DNA of 64,000 nucleotides from CAWDVH01 sp963805705 (GTDB taxonomy: Bacteria; Actinomycetota; Actinomycetes; Streptosporangiales; Streptosporangiaceae): contig CAWDVH010000005.1 of NCBI GenBank assembly GCA_963805705.1, forward strand, positions 124,001 to 188,000, read 5' to 3'. The position numbers were made by a program, and so were the translations under genes. Every line of letters begins with the position of its first letter. Position 1 is the stretch's first letter. Under the pieces are notes generated by a model. The model had not been told where the DNA came from and made no database searches. It saw only the letters and a program-made list of their open reading frames with translations. Shown here one piece after another: positions 53,652-63,103 of the stretch.

Positions 53652-54554
53652 ATGACCGCGGTTGAGCCGATCGGCCAGATGCCTGATGCCACCCCGGCGG
53701 CCGAGCCGCGGGGCGGCCCGTCGGTGCTGCGCATGCTGCTCGGGATCCAGTTGCGCCGTTACCGTGAGGCCGGCGGCATCACGCCAGAAGAGGCGGGATA
53801 CGAGATCCGGGCATCCCGCTCCAAGATCAGCCGTATGGAGAACGGCCACTCGGGCTTCAAAGAGCGGGATGTGGCCGACCTGCTCACCTTCTACGGGGTC
53901 ACCGATGATCAGGTGCGAGCCGGGATGCTGTCGCTGGCCCGGCAGTCAAATGCCCAAAGCTGGTGGGCAAAGTACGATGACATACTTCCCGACTGGTTCG
54001 AGGCGTACCTGGGGCTGGAAGAGGCCGCGTCCCTTATCCGCATCTACGAGGTCCAGTTCGTGCACGGGTTGTTCCAGACGGCGGATTACGCGCGGGCCGT
54101 CACTACGATCGGCCGCAGGAGCGCACCGGCCGAGGCGATCGAGCGCCGGGTGAGCCTGCGGATGCAGCGCCAGAGCCTGCTCACCGGCCCCGACCCGCCA
54201 CGGCTGTGGTCGATCATAGACGAGGCGGCGCTGCGGCGGCCGATAGGCGGCCGTGAGGTCATGCGGGCCCAGCTGAAGCACCTTATCGAGGTAGCTGACC
54301 TGCCGCACGTCACTCTCCAGGTCGTGCCGTTCCGCAGCGGCGAGGCCGCCGCGGGTGGTTCCTTCACCATCTTGCGGTTTGCCGAGCCTGACCTGCCCGA
54401 TGCCGTGTACATCGAGCAGCTCACCAGCGCCCTCTACCTCGAAAAACGCGAAGATGTCGACTACTACATGGAGACCATGGACCGGCTAGGCAACGAGGCC
54501 GGGACGCCCGCGGCCTCTTTGAAAGCTCTGGCCAGCGCGATCAGAGCGATCTAG
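53652..54554 (+). CDS. XRE-family HTH regulator with DUF5753 domain
   Basis: A 300-residue regulator. ATG 53652 with GGGAG upstream is preferred; GTG 53577 is in frame. HTH region: QLRRYREAGGITPEEAGYEI, then SRSKISRMENGHSGFKERDV. The DUF5753 C-terminal domain has LGLEEAASLIRIYEVQFVHG, LFQTADYARAV, VTLQVVPFRSGE and AVYIEQLTSALYLEKREDVD. Partner of the adjacent DUF397 protein in an actinobacterium-specific signalling pair. Confidence 0.9.
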   Translation: MTAVEPIGQMPDATPAAEPRGGPSVLRMLLGIQLRRYREAGGITPEEAGYEIRASRSKISRMENGHSGFKERDVADLLTFYGVTDDQVRAGMLSLARQSNAQSWWAKYDDILPDWFEAYLGLEEAASLIRIYEVQFVHGLFQTADYARAVTTIGRRSAPAEAIERRVSLRMQRQSLLTGPDPPRLWSIIDEAALRRPIGGREVMRAQLKHLIEVADLPHVTLQVVPFRSGEAAAGGSFTILRFAEPDLPDAVYIEQLTSALYLEKREDVDYYMETMDRLGNEAGTPAASLKALASAIRAI

Positions 54555-55375
54555 GGCTTGCGCCCCATCCCGGCATAGGCGGGAACGGGATGAACGGAGC
54601 CAACCCCCTGCCACTCGGGCAGGGTCACTACGCCAGGCTCTACCATGTCCAGGCCCGTGAAGAACCGGCGGATCTCCTCGCGAGTCCGGCGGGTCTGCCG
54701 GATCGAGCCCAGCCGCTCGTTGTACTGTCGCTCGGACTCGGCGACCACCGCCTGGTCGATGTCTTTCGCAGGGTCCGAGACCGTCAGGTAGCTCCCGGGC
54801 GAGGCCGCGTCCATCAGCTGCGCGACGATCCCCCAGGGGTCGTCCGAGTCCGGGATGTACTGCAGCATCATCAGCGCCATGACTGCGACCGGCTGGCTGA
54901 AGTCAAGCGTCTCCGCTGCTGCCGACAGTACCTTCTCGGTATCGCGCACATCGGACTGAACATAGGCCGTAGTGCCCTCGCGGGCGCCGGTCAGCAGAGC
55001 CCGCGCATGGAGCAGGACGATCGGGTCATTGTCCACGTAGACGATCCGGCATTCCGGCGCGATCGCCTGCGCCACCTCATGGGTGTTCTCGGCCGTCGGC
55101 AGGCCCGTGCCAAGATCCAGGAACTGGCGGACACCCGCACTGGCCAGATAACGCACGGCACGGCCCAGGAAGGCCCGGTTGGCGCGCACGCCCGGCAGGA
55201 TGTAAGGGTTGGCCGCGATGACCCGCTCCGCTGCCTCCCGGTCGGCGGCGTAGTTGTCCTTGCCGCCCAGCCAGAAATCATAAACTCGGGCCGGATGGGC
55301 GACCGTCGTGTCGATCTCGCCCGGCCGGTCCGCGGGATCTGCGGTCGCCCAGTCGTCTGCCCGGTCCTCCGTCAC
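54551..55375 (-). CDS. SAM-dependent methyltransferase, DUF574 type
   Basis: A 274-residue methyltransferase of the actinobacterial DUF574/Methyltransf_19 family. Signatures are HPARVYDFWLGGKDNYAADR, ANRAFLGRAVRYLA, FLDLGTGLPTAENTHEVAQ, RIVYVDNDPIVLLHARALL and LDFSQPVAVMALMMLQYIPD. GTG start with GGGGAAGG upstream. Such genes commonly sit beside XRE/DUF397 pairs, as here (four-base 3' overlap with the XRE gene on the other strand). The substrate is unknown. Confidence 0.9.
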   Translation of the reverse strand: MTEDRADDWATADPADRPGEIDTTVAHPARVYDFWLGGKDNYAADREAAERVIAANPYILPGVRANRAFLGRAVRYLASAGVRQFLDLGTGLPTAENTHEVAQAIAPECRIVYVDNDPIVLLHARALLTGAREGTTAYVQSDVRDTEKVLSAAAETLDFSQPVAVMALMMLQYIPDSDDPWGIVAQLMDAASPGSYLTVSDPAKDIDQAVVAESERQYNERLGSIRQTRRTREEIRRFFTGLDMVEPGVVTLPEWQGVGSVHPVPAYAGMGRKP

Positions 55376-55428
55376 GGCGCGCGCCTTCCCCTTATTTCAA
55401 CGCATCATCATCGGTATCCTGCCACAGC

Positions 55429-56103
55429 TTAAGCTTCAGCCGGGCTGTCCCGCAGCGGGGTAAGTCCGTGCCGGTAGGCGAAGGCGACCGCTTGGGCGCG
55501 GTCGCGTGCGTCAATCTTGGCGAGCAGGTGGTTGATGTGGCTTTTGACGGTGCCTTCGCTGACGACGAGTTGTTCCGCGATCTCGCTGTTCGACAGGCCG
55601 GTGGCGATGAGGGACAGTACCTCGGCTTCCCGGGGAGTGAGACCCGCGGGAAGAGGTGAGAGCGGTCGCCGGTCCCTGGCCGGCGACCCGGTGGCGATGG
55701 CGTCGACCACGTGATGCTGGACGGCGGGATCGATGGCTGCATGGTTATCGAGGACTTGCCTGAGGGCGTGGCGGATCTGCGCCCCGCCCGCATCCTTGGT
55801 CAGGTAACCGCGTGCGCCCGCCCGCAAGGCGTTGATCACGGATCGGTCATCCGCGTAGGTGGTCAGCACGACGACCTTGGTCTCTGGCACGCGCTCACGC
55901 AGCAGGCGGGTGGCCTCGACACCATCACAGCGGGGCATCCGCAGGTCCATCAGGACGATGTCGGGGAGCAGGTCAGCGGCCATGGCTACGGCCTCGTCGC
56001 CATCGCAGGCGGAGCCCACGACTTCGACGTCAGGCAGGAGGCCTAGCACCATTGCCAGTCCTTCCCTGACCACTCGCTGGTCGTCAGCGATGAGGACACG
56101 CAT
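55429..56103 (-). CDS. NarL/LuxR-family response regulator
   Basis: A 224-residue regulator. Receiver: LIADDQRVVREGLAMVLGL, phospho-Asp in DIVLMDLRMPRCDGVE, Thr in VVLTTYADD and Lys in GYLTKDAGG. LuxR HTH: LTPREAEVLSLIATGLSNSE, then VVSEGTVKSHINHLLAKI. ATG 56103 lies eight bases after the kinase stop. It probably acts on the divergent ABC exporter genes at 57502. Confidence 0.93.
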   Translation of the reverse strand: MRVLIADDQRVVREGLAMVLGLLPDVEVVGSACDGDEAVAMAADLLPDIVLMDLRMPRCDGVEATRLLRERVPETKVVVLTTYADDRSVINALRAGARGYLTKDAGGAQIRHALRQVLDNHAAIDPAVQHHVVDAIATGSPARDRRPLSPLPAGLTPREAEVLSLIATGLSNSEIAEQLVVSEGTVKSHINHLLAKIDARDRAQAVAFAYRHGLTPLRDSPAEA

Positions 56104-56111
56104 CGGCTGCC

Positions 56112-57308
56112 TCACGCCGGTACCCGCAGCTCCACCCGGAAGCCACCGCGTGTCATGGCCGTGGTGAGTTCGCCGCCGAGCAACTCGGCCCGCTCGCGCA
56201 TCCCGGTCAGGCCGTAACCGGAGCCGTCGCCGCTCACGGGCGGCGGTTCCCCGTTCATCGCGAAATTCTCGACCGTCAGGTGAGTGCCGCACGGCTCATA
56301 GCCGAGGCGCACCTCGACCCGTTCCGGGCGGGCGTGCTTGGTGATGTTCGTCAGCGCTTCTTGCGCTACCCGGTACACCGCGAGCCCAGCCTCGGACGGG
56401 AGCTCGTAGGCCTGGCCGGACACTGTGAACCGGCACGGGACGCCACTGACTTCCTGGAACTGCGCGGCGAGACCGGCCAGGAGGCCGGGACCTGGCAGGT
56501 CGTCGTCGCGCAGCATCCCGATCGCCCGGCGGGCTTCATCGAGCCCGGACTTGCCCAGGTGATGAGCACGCTCGATGACTTCCGGCAGCCGGGGATCGCC
56601 GGGGTTACCGGCCACGAGCATCCGGGCGCCTTCAAGCTGGAGCATGAGCCCGGACAGGGAATGGGCGAGTACGTCGTGCATCTCCCTGGCCAGCCGCTGG
56701 CGCTCGGCCAGTCCAGCCGCCCGTGCCTGCGCCACCCTGGTGCCCTCCAGTTCGAGCAGGAGCCGTTCGGCTTGGTCGTTGGCCTGCCCGAGCCGTCTGG
56801 CCAGCAGCGTCATGCCGGGGAAGCCGATGATCGCGATGGCGCTGAGCAGCGCCAAGGACGGCGAGTCGTGGCTGATGACCACCGCAACGGCCGCCAGGCA
56901 GGTGATGCCGACGATAGACAACGCGACCGGGAAGCGATCCGGCACCCGCGGGGCGAGCAGCACGAGGCCCGCCAGGAGCCCGGCCAGGCCCGGTCCGTCG
57001 GGTTGCAGTCCTATGAGCGCGGCCGAACTGGCCACGAGCAGGATGGCGAAGACGATGCGCACTGCCGCGCGCCGGTAACGGGCCGTCAGCGCGCCCAGCG
57101 CGCCCAGCGCGAAGCCGCCCACGGCGAGAACGGCGGCCACGTCACGGCCCGGAATCCCCGGGTCCCGGCCGGAGGTGAACGTGATCGCAACCACCACGAC
57201 AAAAATTGGCGGAACGAGGCGGCGCGTCCACCGGAGGACTGCCTCCTGCTGCGCCCGCGCCCGGCGCAGCGTGGCCAGGGCCGGGCTGCCCGCGGGGTCT
57301 GTGCTCAC
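56112..57308 (-). CDS. NarL-type sensor histidine kinase (HisKA_3)
   Basis: A 398-residue kinase. Five or six membrane segments in the first ~190 residues, a coiled linker (ARRLGQANDQAERLLLELEG), the phospho-His in REMHDVLAHSLSGLMLQLEG, and a HATPase domain (AVYRVAQEALTNITKHARPE, GSGYGLTGMRERAELLGGEL). GTG 57308 was chosen as the N-terminus because the upstream frame lacks hydrophobic or conserved character. This class often senses membrane-active compounds and drives an adjacent ABC transporter. Confidence 0.9.
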   Translation of the reverse strand: MSTDPAGSPALATLRRARAQQEAVLRWTRRLVPPIFVVVVAITFTSGRDPGIPGRDVAAVLAVGGFALGALGALTARYRRAAVRIVFAILLVASSAALIGLQPDGPGLAGLLAGLVLLAPRVPDRFPVALSIVGITCLAAVAVVISHDSPSLALLSAIAIIGFPGMTLLARRLGQANDQAERLLLELEGTRVAQARAAGLAERQRLAREMHDVLAHSLSGLMLQLEGARMLVAGNPGDPRLPEVIERAHHLGKSGLDEARRAIGMLRDDDLPGPGLLAGLAAQFQEVSGVPCRFTVSGQAYELPSEAGLAVYRVAQEALTNITKHARPERVEVRLGYEPCGTHLTVENFAMNGEPPPVSGDGSGYGLTGMRERAELLGGELTTAMTRGGFRVELRVPA

Positions 57309-57501
57309 CTGACGAACATTACGGCGCGCGCCCGCCCGAACGGCGCCGATTCCTGGCACGGCCTGGTCTAACGCAGGGTGGATACGCCTCCACCCGGGGT
57401 TACAGCGTGGCGGATTGGCAGATGTGCAACCCCGCGCCGAAGACGTGCCCTGCTCCCGTATCCCACACTTGCACCTCAGCCCCGCAACGCCAAGGACCGT
57501 G

Positions 57502-58475
<974 letters not shown>

Positions 58476-58479
<4 letters not shown>

Positions 58480-59642
58480 CAGCCATGCGCTCCGGCGGCG
58501 CACCAGCGCCGGACCAGGCGGCGCAGGCGGCATCCGCCCGTCACTCCCGCGACCGCCGGAGTTCCCCGGTTCCCGCCATTGGCATGATCACCACCAGAAT
58601 CATGGAGCTGCGGCGGCGGCGCGGCCTCATGATCGCCCTCGTCGTGGTGAACATCGGGCTCCCGGCGTTGTTCCTCTTCATCCGGCTGCTACTGCACGCG
58701 TTCGCGCCGCGTACCAACCCGCCCGCCGGCAACAACGTGATCTTCGCGGTCCTAGTCGCCGGCCTGCTGTACACCTTCGGCTTCATCGTCGCGGCCACGC
58801 TGGGCTGCACGGCGGGGTCGCGCGATCTCACCGAGGGCATGTTCCGGCACCTGGTGGTGACCGGCCGGTCCCGGCTGGCGCTCTACCTGGCCCGGATCCC
58901 CGCCGGACTGGCGATTGTCGTGCCGCTGGTCGCGATCGGCTACACGATCGTCTGCGCGGTCAGCGTCTTCGCCGCGCCGACCTTCATCGATGACTCGAAC
59001 GTGAATATACCTCCCGGCCTGTCCCGCGCCGGCTTCGATAACTGGGCCGCCGGCCGCGCCGTGCCGGTGATCTGCTCCCTCCCGTACAACGGGCACATTC
59101 CGGGGAATGCCGGGTGCACCGGCCCGCCAACCTGGTCAAAGTCAGCAGTCACACCCCGCCAGCCCGCGCCCGCCAGCCTGGAAGCCCTGGCGGCCAAGAT
59201 CGCCAGCCGGGATTACACCGGCTACACCCAGATTCTCCGCCGCCCGCCGACCTCCCTCATGATCAAGGCCGGGCTGTGGATCGAGCTTGAAGCGGTCGTC
59301 GGATTCATCCTCGGACTCGGGCTCGCCTCGCTCATGGGGCAGCGGACCGTCCCGGTGATCTTGCTAATCGTGTTCCAGATGATCCTGACGCCGATCCTGA
59401 CCTTCGCTGCCATCCCCCATCTGCAGGGCCTGCAGCGATCATTCGTCGGGCTGGCCATGGCACACCTGGAGCCTTCCGGGCTGCCGGTAGTAGTCGGGGT
59501 GCCGGGGGTGACCGGAGGCGTCGGTGGACCCGGCACGGCACTGCTACCCGATTCGGCCGCTGAGATCATCTGGGTCATCATCGCCTGGCTGGCGGGCTGG
59601 ACGATCCTCGGCGCGTGGCGAATGATGACCAGGGACGCCTGA
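58476..59642 (+). CDS. ABC transporter permease
   Basis: A 388-residue membrane protein with six helices, GTGA overlap with the ATPase. After a basic N-terminal segment: LMIALVVVNIGLPALFLFIR, GLLYTFGFIVAATLGCTAGS, LAIVVPLVAIGYTIVCAVSV, and C-terminal helices around GFILGLGLASLMG and IIWVIIAWLAGWTILG. A ~110-residue extracytoplasmic loop after helix 3 contains several Cys. Forms an exporter with the preceding ATPase; the cargo is unknown. Confidence 0.85.
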
Positions 59643-59692
59643 TCAGCACCCCCCGCATAGCCTGTTGCGGCTCGGTCCGAGAGGGTGGCGGC

Positions 59693-60792
59693 ATGCAGGA
59701 TCTCGACATTGCCCGCTGGCGGCTGCGTACTCAGCACCTGGTCTCGCCCTTCGCCGTGTCGGCGCGCGAGGCGGTCGGCTCGCTGCTAGCCGTCCAGGCC
59801 GAGAACCCCAGTCAGGCGGCGTGGGCAGTGGCCTCGCGCACGCAGGACCCGGACCAAGCCGATCTGGCTACCCTCCTGGACGACGGTGCCGTCGTGCGCA
59901 CGCACGTGCTGCGGCCCACGTGGCACTTCGTGCGGGCGCAGGACATCGGCTGGCTGCTCGACCTGACCAGTCCCCGCCTACGGCGGGTCACCGGCCAGCA
60001 GCTCCGCGACGCCCACGGCCTCGACGAGCGCTCGATCGACCAGGCGGTCACGGCCGTCACGCAGGTCCTGGCCAGCCGGGGTCAGCTCACCCGCCCGCAG
60101 CTGGCTGACGAGCTGCGCGAGCGCGGTATCCGGGGCAGCGGGCAGATGCTGATGATCCTGCTGGCCTACGCCGAGCTGGCCGGGCTGATCTGCAGCGGAA
60201 GAGTCGCTGACGGCGAGCACACCTACGCGCTCATGGACGAGCGCGTGCCGGCCCACGCCGGCTCGGGCGGACCGAGGCCCTGGCCGAGCTCGCCTTGCGC
60301 TACTTCACCGGGCACGGCCCGGCGACCGAGCGGGACCTCGCCTACTGGGCGTCGCTCACCCTCACCGACGTGCGCGCCGGCCTGCAGCAGGTGCGTGACC
60401 AGCTCGACTCGTTCCGGCACGACGGGCGTACCTTCTGGCACGGCCCAGGGGAAGCCCCCAGCGGGCCGCAAGAGCCCGCAGGCCACCTGCTCCAGATCCT
60501 CGACGAGACATACCGCGGCTACCAGGACTCCCGCTGGCTGCTGGACGCCGCCGGTGACGTGCCACGCACCAGGGAGACCGCGGTCGGGATGGCCCTGGTC
60601 GACGCGCAGCTCCTGGCCGCCATGCGGCGCACCATCGCCCGCGACCACGTGCAGTTTGACCTGCGGCCCTACCGGGCGCTGACCTCCTCAGAGTTCGAAG
60701 CCATCGACCAGGCCGCCGGCCGGTACGGCGAGTACCTGCGGCTCAAGGCCCGGCTCGCCGTGCCGCGCCCATCAGCTCCTCAAGTTCCCTGA
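59693..60792 (+). pseudogene. Winged-helix DNA-binding protein (HTH_42/AlkZ-like), apparent frameshift
   Basis: ATG 59693 with GAGAGGG starts ARWRLRTQHLVSPFAVSARE, the family N-terminus, continuing through VRTHVLRPTWHFVRAQDIGW and ELRERGIRGSGQMLMILLAY to DERVPAHA. At about 60261 the frame changes; with one added base it continues LGRTEALAELALRYFTGHGP, then DLAYWASLTL, to a normal end at 60792 (about 366 residues). Relatives with this fold include the AlkZ-type interstrand cross-link glycosylases, others are uncharacterised. The lesion would remove the C-terminal half. Confidence 0.82.
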
Positions 60793-61102
60793 TGACGGCC
60801 GGCCACGTCGGTGCGCGGGCATCAGCCACTGAGAAGTGGTCGCCGTCGACCTCAAGCAGCCGTGCGTCCTGGCCGGCGGCCCTGGCGGCCGCGACGTAGG
60901 TCACGCTCTGCGCGAACGGGACCCGATCGTCGACCCGGCCGAGACCGCAGCCGAGATCGAGCGTCTCCTGGAGCTCTCTGCGCCGGTCCTGAGCGGTGAC
61001 GAATGCGTGCATGGCCGACCAGACACGGGCGGCGGCCTCTGTAGACGCCGATGACGGGCTGGACATCGGGATCCATCTCCTATCTGCGATCCGGCCTGCC
61101 AT
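60743..61102 (-). pseudogene. Chimera of a MarR N-terminus and an alpha/beta-hydrolase C-terminus
   Basis: A 119-residue open frame. Residues ~20-50 (TEAAARVWSAMHAFVTAQDR, then RRELQETLDLG) match the first helices of a MarR regulator, which should continue into the winged helix. Instead the frame passes via GCGLGRVDDRVP into FAQSVTYVAAARAAGQDARL, LEVDGDHFSV and WPAVIRELEELM, the last ~50 residues of an alpha/beta hydrolase including its catalytic His. Neither part could function alone. A deletion that joined two neighbouring genes explains it. The ATG at 61102 overlaps the stop of the upstream gene (TGATG). Confidence 0.6.
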
Positions 61103-61662
61103 CAGCCCTGACGGCTGGGACGAGCCGACGGCGGCAGGTACCCGTCCTGGATCAGGCGCTGGGCTCCGGCCGCGTAAAGCGCGGGGTCGTCAGGGGTGAT
61201 GGCGGCCAGTCCGTCGACGTACCTGTTGAACATGCAGAACACGGCCGCGATCAGTACGGTGTCGTGGATCTCCAGGTCTGTCGCGCCCGCCGCGCGGGCT
61301 GCGGCCACGTCCTGCTCCCGGACGTCATGCCCGCTGTGCCGGACCGCCGACGCGATCGCCAGCAGGGCCTTTAGCTTTCCTGAGACCGGGGCGTTAGCAG
61401 CGTCGGCGCGTACCTGCTCCACCAGCGCCATGCCGCCCGGAAGCTGGGCAGCGGCGCAGGCCGAGTGCGAGGACGCGCAGTACTGGCAGTCATTCAGCCC
61501 GGACACGTAAGCCGCAATCAGCTCGCGCTCGCCCCGGGCCAGAGTGCCCGGCCCGCGCATCAGTACCTCCGTCAGCTCGCTCAGCGGGCGGGCTGTCTCC
61601 GGGCGGAACCGGAGCAAGCCACGGATTCCCGGCTCATCGGAATTCAGCGTGATGTGCGGCAT
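61102..61662 (-). CDS. AhpD-like/carboxymuconolactone decarboxylase-family protein
   Basis: A 186-residue helical protein. ATG 61662 has GGAGGAG upstream. The redox motif is LNDCQYCASSHSACAAAQLP (C-x-x-C followed by His), as in AhpD alkylhydroperoxidases, with ELIAAYVSG before it. A second conserved segment, DLEIHDTVLIAAVFCMFNRY, lies near the C-terminus. It probably has peroxidase or thiol-disulfide activity. It is followed by the MarR/hydrolase remnant on the same strand; in other organisms MarR regulators often accompany such genes. Confidence 0.87.
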   Translation of the reverse strand: MPHITLNSDEPGIRGLLRFRPETARPLSELTEVLMRGPGTLARGERELIAAYVSGLNDCQYCASSHSACAAAQLPGGMALVEQVRADAANAPVSGKLKALLAIASAVRHSGHDVREQDVAAARAAGATDLEIHDTVLIAAVFCMFNRYVDGLAAITPDDPALYAAGAQRLIQDGYLPPSARPSRQG

Positions 61663-61736
61663 GGATACTCCTCCAGGCGTGCAGGCCACCGGACGGTACC
61701 GTTAGCTGATGGTGTCGCAGCTGAGAGGCCCATGGA

Positions 61737-62528
61737 ATGGCGGACGGCCGCGGGATTGACTTGGCTGGCACTCGGGTGCTGATTACGGGCGGCACCAGCG
61801 GGCTTGGCTTGGCCATGGCTAGCGCGCTCACGCGGGCCGGCGCCGCCGTGGTGCTGACGAGCAGGTCGGCTGAGCGCGCTGCCACCGCCGCGGCCCAGAT
61901 GCCGGGAGCATCGGGTATCGCCGCCGATGTGCGGGATGAGGCGGCCGCTGCCCGCGTGGTGGAGCAGGCGTGGTCGCGACTGGGCGGCATCGATGTGCTG
62001 GTCAACAACGCTGGCCTGGGGATGAAGACGGTCAACCCGCGGTTCATGGTCGAGCCCCTGGGTTTCTGGGAAGTACCGGCCGGCGGGTTCAGGGCGGTAC
62101 TCGACACCAATCTCACCGGCTACTTCCTGATGGCCAGGGAAGTGGTCCCCCGGATGCTAGACGCGGGGGCCGGACGCATCGTCAACATCTCGATGAATCA
62201 TTCCACCATGAACCGGCGTGGTTTCGTCCCCTACGGACCCGCCCGAGCGGGAGCCGAGGCGCTGTCCCGGATCATGGCAGCTGACCTGCGCGGCACCGGG
62301 ATCACCGTGAACATCTTGCTGCCCGGCGGCGCTACGGAGACCGGCATGCTGCCTGCCGCGGAGGACCGCCCGGCCCAGCTCGCCGTGATCGACCCGGCGG
62401 TGATGGGGCCGCCCATTGTCTGGCTCGCCTCACGCCCGGCACGCCAGGTACATGACGAACGGATCGTCGCGACCAGCTTCGACGCCTGGCTGCGCAGCCG
62501 GGCCGACCCGGGGAGACCGGGCACGTGA
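61737..62528 (+). CDS. Short-chain dehydrogenase/reductase with atypical active site
   Basis: A 263-residue SDR. Cofactor motif VLITGGTSGLGLAMASALTR, Arg-containing SRSAER after strand 2 (favouring NADP), IDVLVNNAG and GRIVNISMNHSTMNR. The catalytic Tyr is in VPYGPARAGAEAL, where the usual Y-x-x-x-K is Y-x-x-x-R, so the Lys that lowers the Tyr pKa is replaced. Activity may be altered or lost. It is divergent from the AhpD-like gene, so the two may be co-regulated. Confidence 0.85.
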   Translation: MADGRGIDLAGTRVLITGGTSGLGLAMASALTRAGAAVVLTSRSAERAATAAAQMPGASGIAADVRDEAAAARVVEQAWSRLGGIDVLVNNAGLGMKTVNPRFMVEPLGFWEVPAGGFRAVLDTNLTGYFLMAREVVPRMLDAGAGRIVNISMNHSTMNRRGFVPYGPARAGAEALSRIMAADLRGTGITVNILLPGGATETGMLPAAEDRPAQLAVIDPAVMGPPIVWLASRPARQVHDERIVATSFDAWLRSRADPGRPGT

Positions 62529-62541
62529 AGCCCCTGTGGCA

Positions 62542-63051
62542 TCACCGGTAGCACATCTCGCTATCCCAGTCAGCTCCCTCGGCTGAGGCACCGGCGACCG
62601 GGTTCATCTGTCTGGTCGCCTCCCGCACCTCAGCGCCCAGGTCAAGGGCAGAGCGATGGTTGTGCAACGGCCCAGTGCCGTCGGTCAGGAGCACGCTGGC
62701 CATGGCCGCGCCGCGGGCGGCGATGGGGTAGCCGCCGGTGATGACGGCGAGCATCTCCCGCACGTCGCCTTCAGCGGCGGCGATGCGGCTGCGGCACAGC
62801 GGCCCGCGTGGCGTGCGCGGTACTGGCGGCCGGCGGCCCAGATCCAGGACATGGTTCCAGTTCTGGGCGAGTTCCCTGCGCCCGGCCGGCGAGAGGATCC
62901 GCTCGGCGCGGATGGCCAGGATCCGGCTGGATCCCGGCGGGCGTCCCGTCGCGAGCTGGCGATCCAGGGACGGGGCCCGCAGGCGGGCGAGGAAGCCATC
63001 CCATGGCCGGTTGTCGTGAAGCGCGGGTCGAATCAGCAGGTTGTTGGTCAT
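62542..63051 (-). CDS. Conserved-type actinobacterial hypothetical protein
   Basis: A 169-residue protein. ATG 63051 begins TNNLLIRPALHDNRPWDGFL, then ARLRAPSLDRQLATGRPP. The body reads ILAIRAERILSPAGRRELAQ, PPVPRTPRGPLCRSRI and ARGAAMASVLLTDGTGPLHN. It is helical and basic, without membrane segments or catalytic motifs I can name. The pattern L-D-R-x-L-A-x-G-x-P-P...P-R-x-P-L-C-R-x-x-I is one I associate with a widespread actinobacterial unknown. It is divergent from the GlxA regulator. Confidence 0.65.
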   Translation of the reverse strand: MTNNLLIRPALHDNRPWDGFLARLRAPSLDRQLATGRPPGSSRILAIRAERILSPAGRRELAQNWNHVLDLGRRPPVPRTPRGPLCRSRIAAAEGDVREMLAVITGGYPIAARGAAMASVLLTDGTGPLHNHRSALDLGAEVREATRQMNPVAGASAEGADWDSEMCYR

Positions 63052-63103
63052 GAATCCAGCGTCCGCCTCGACACGATCTCCGGTAAGTGGCAGTATCGAC
63101 ATA

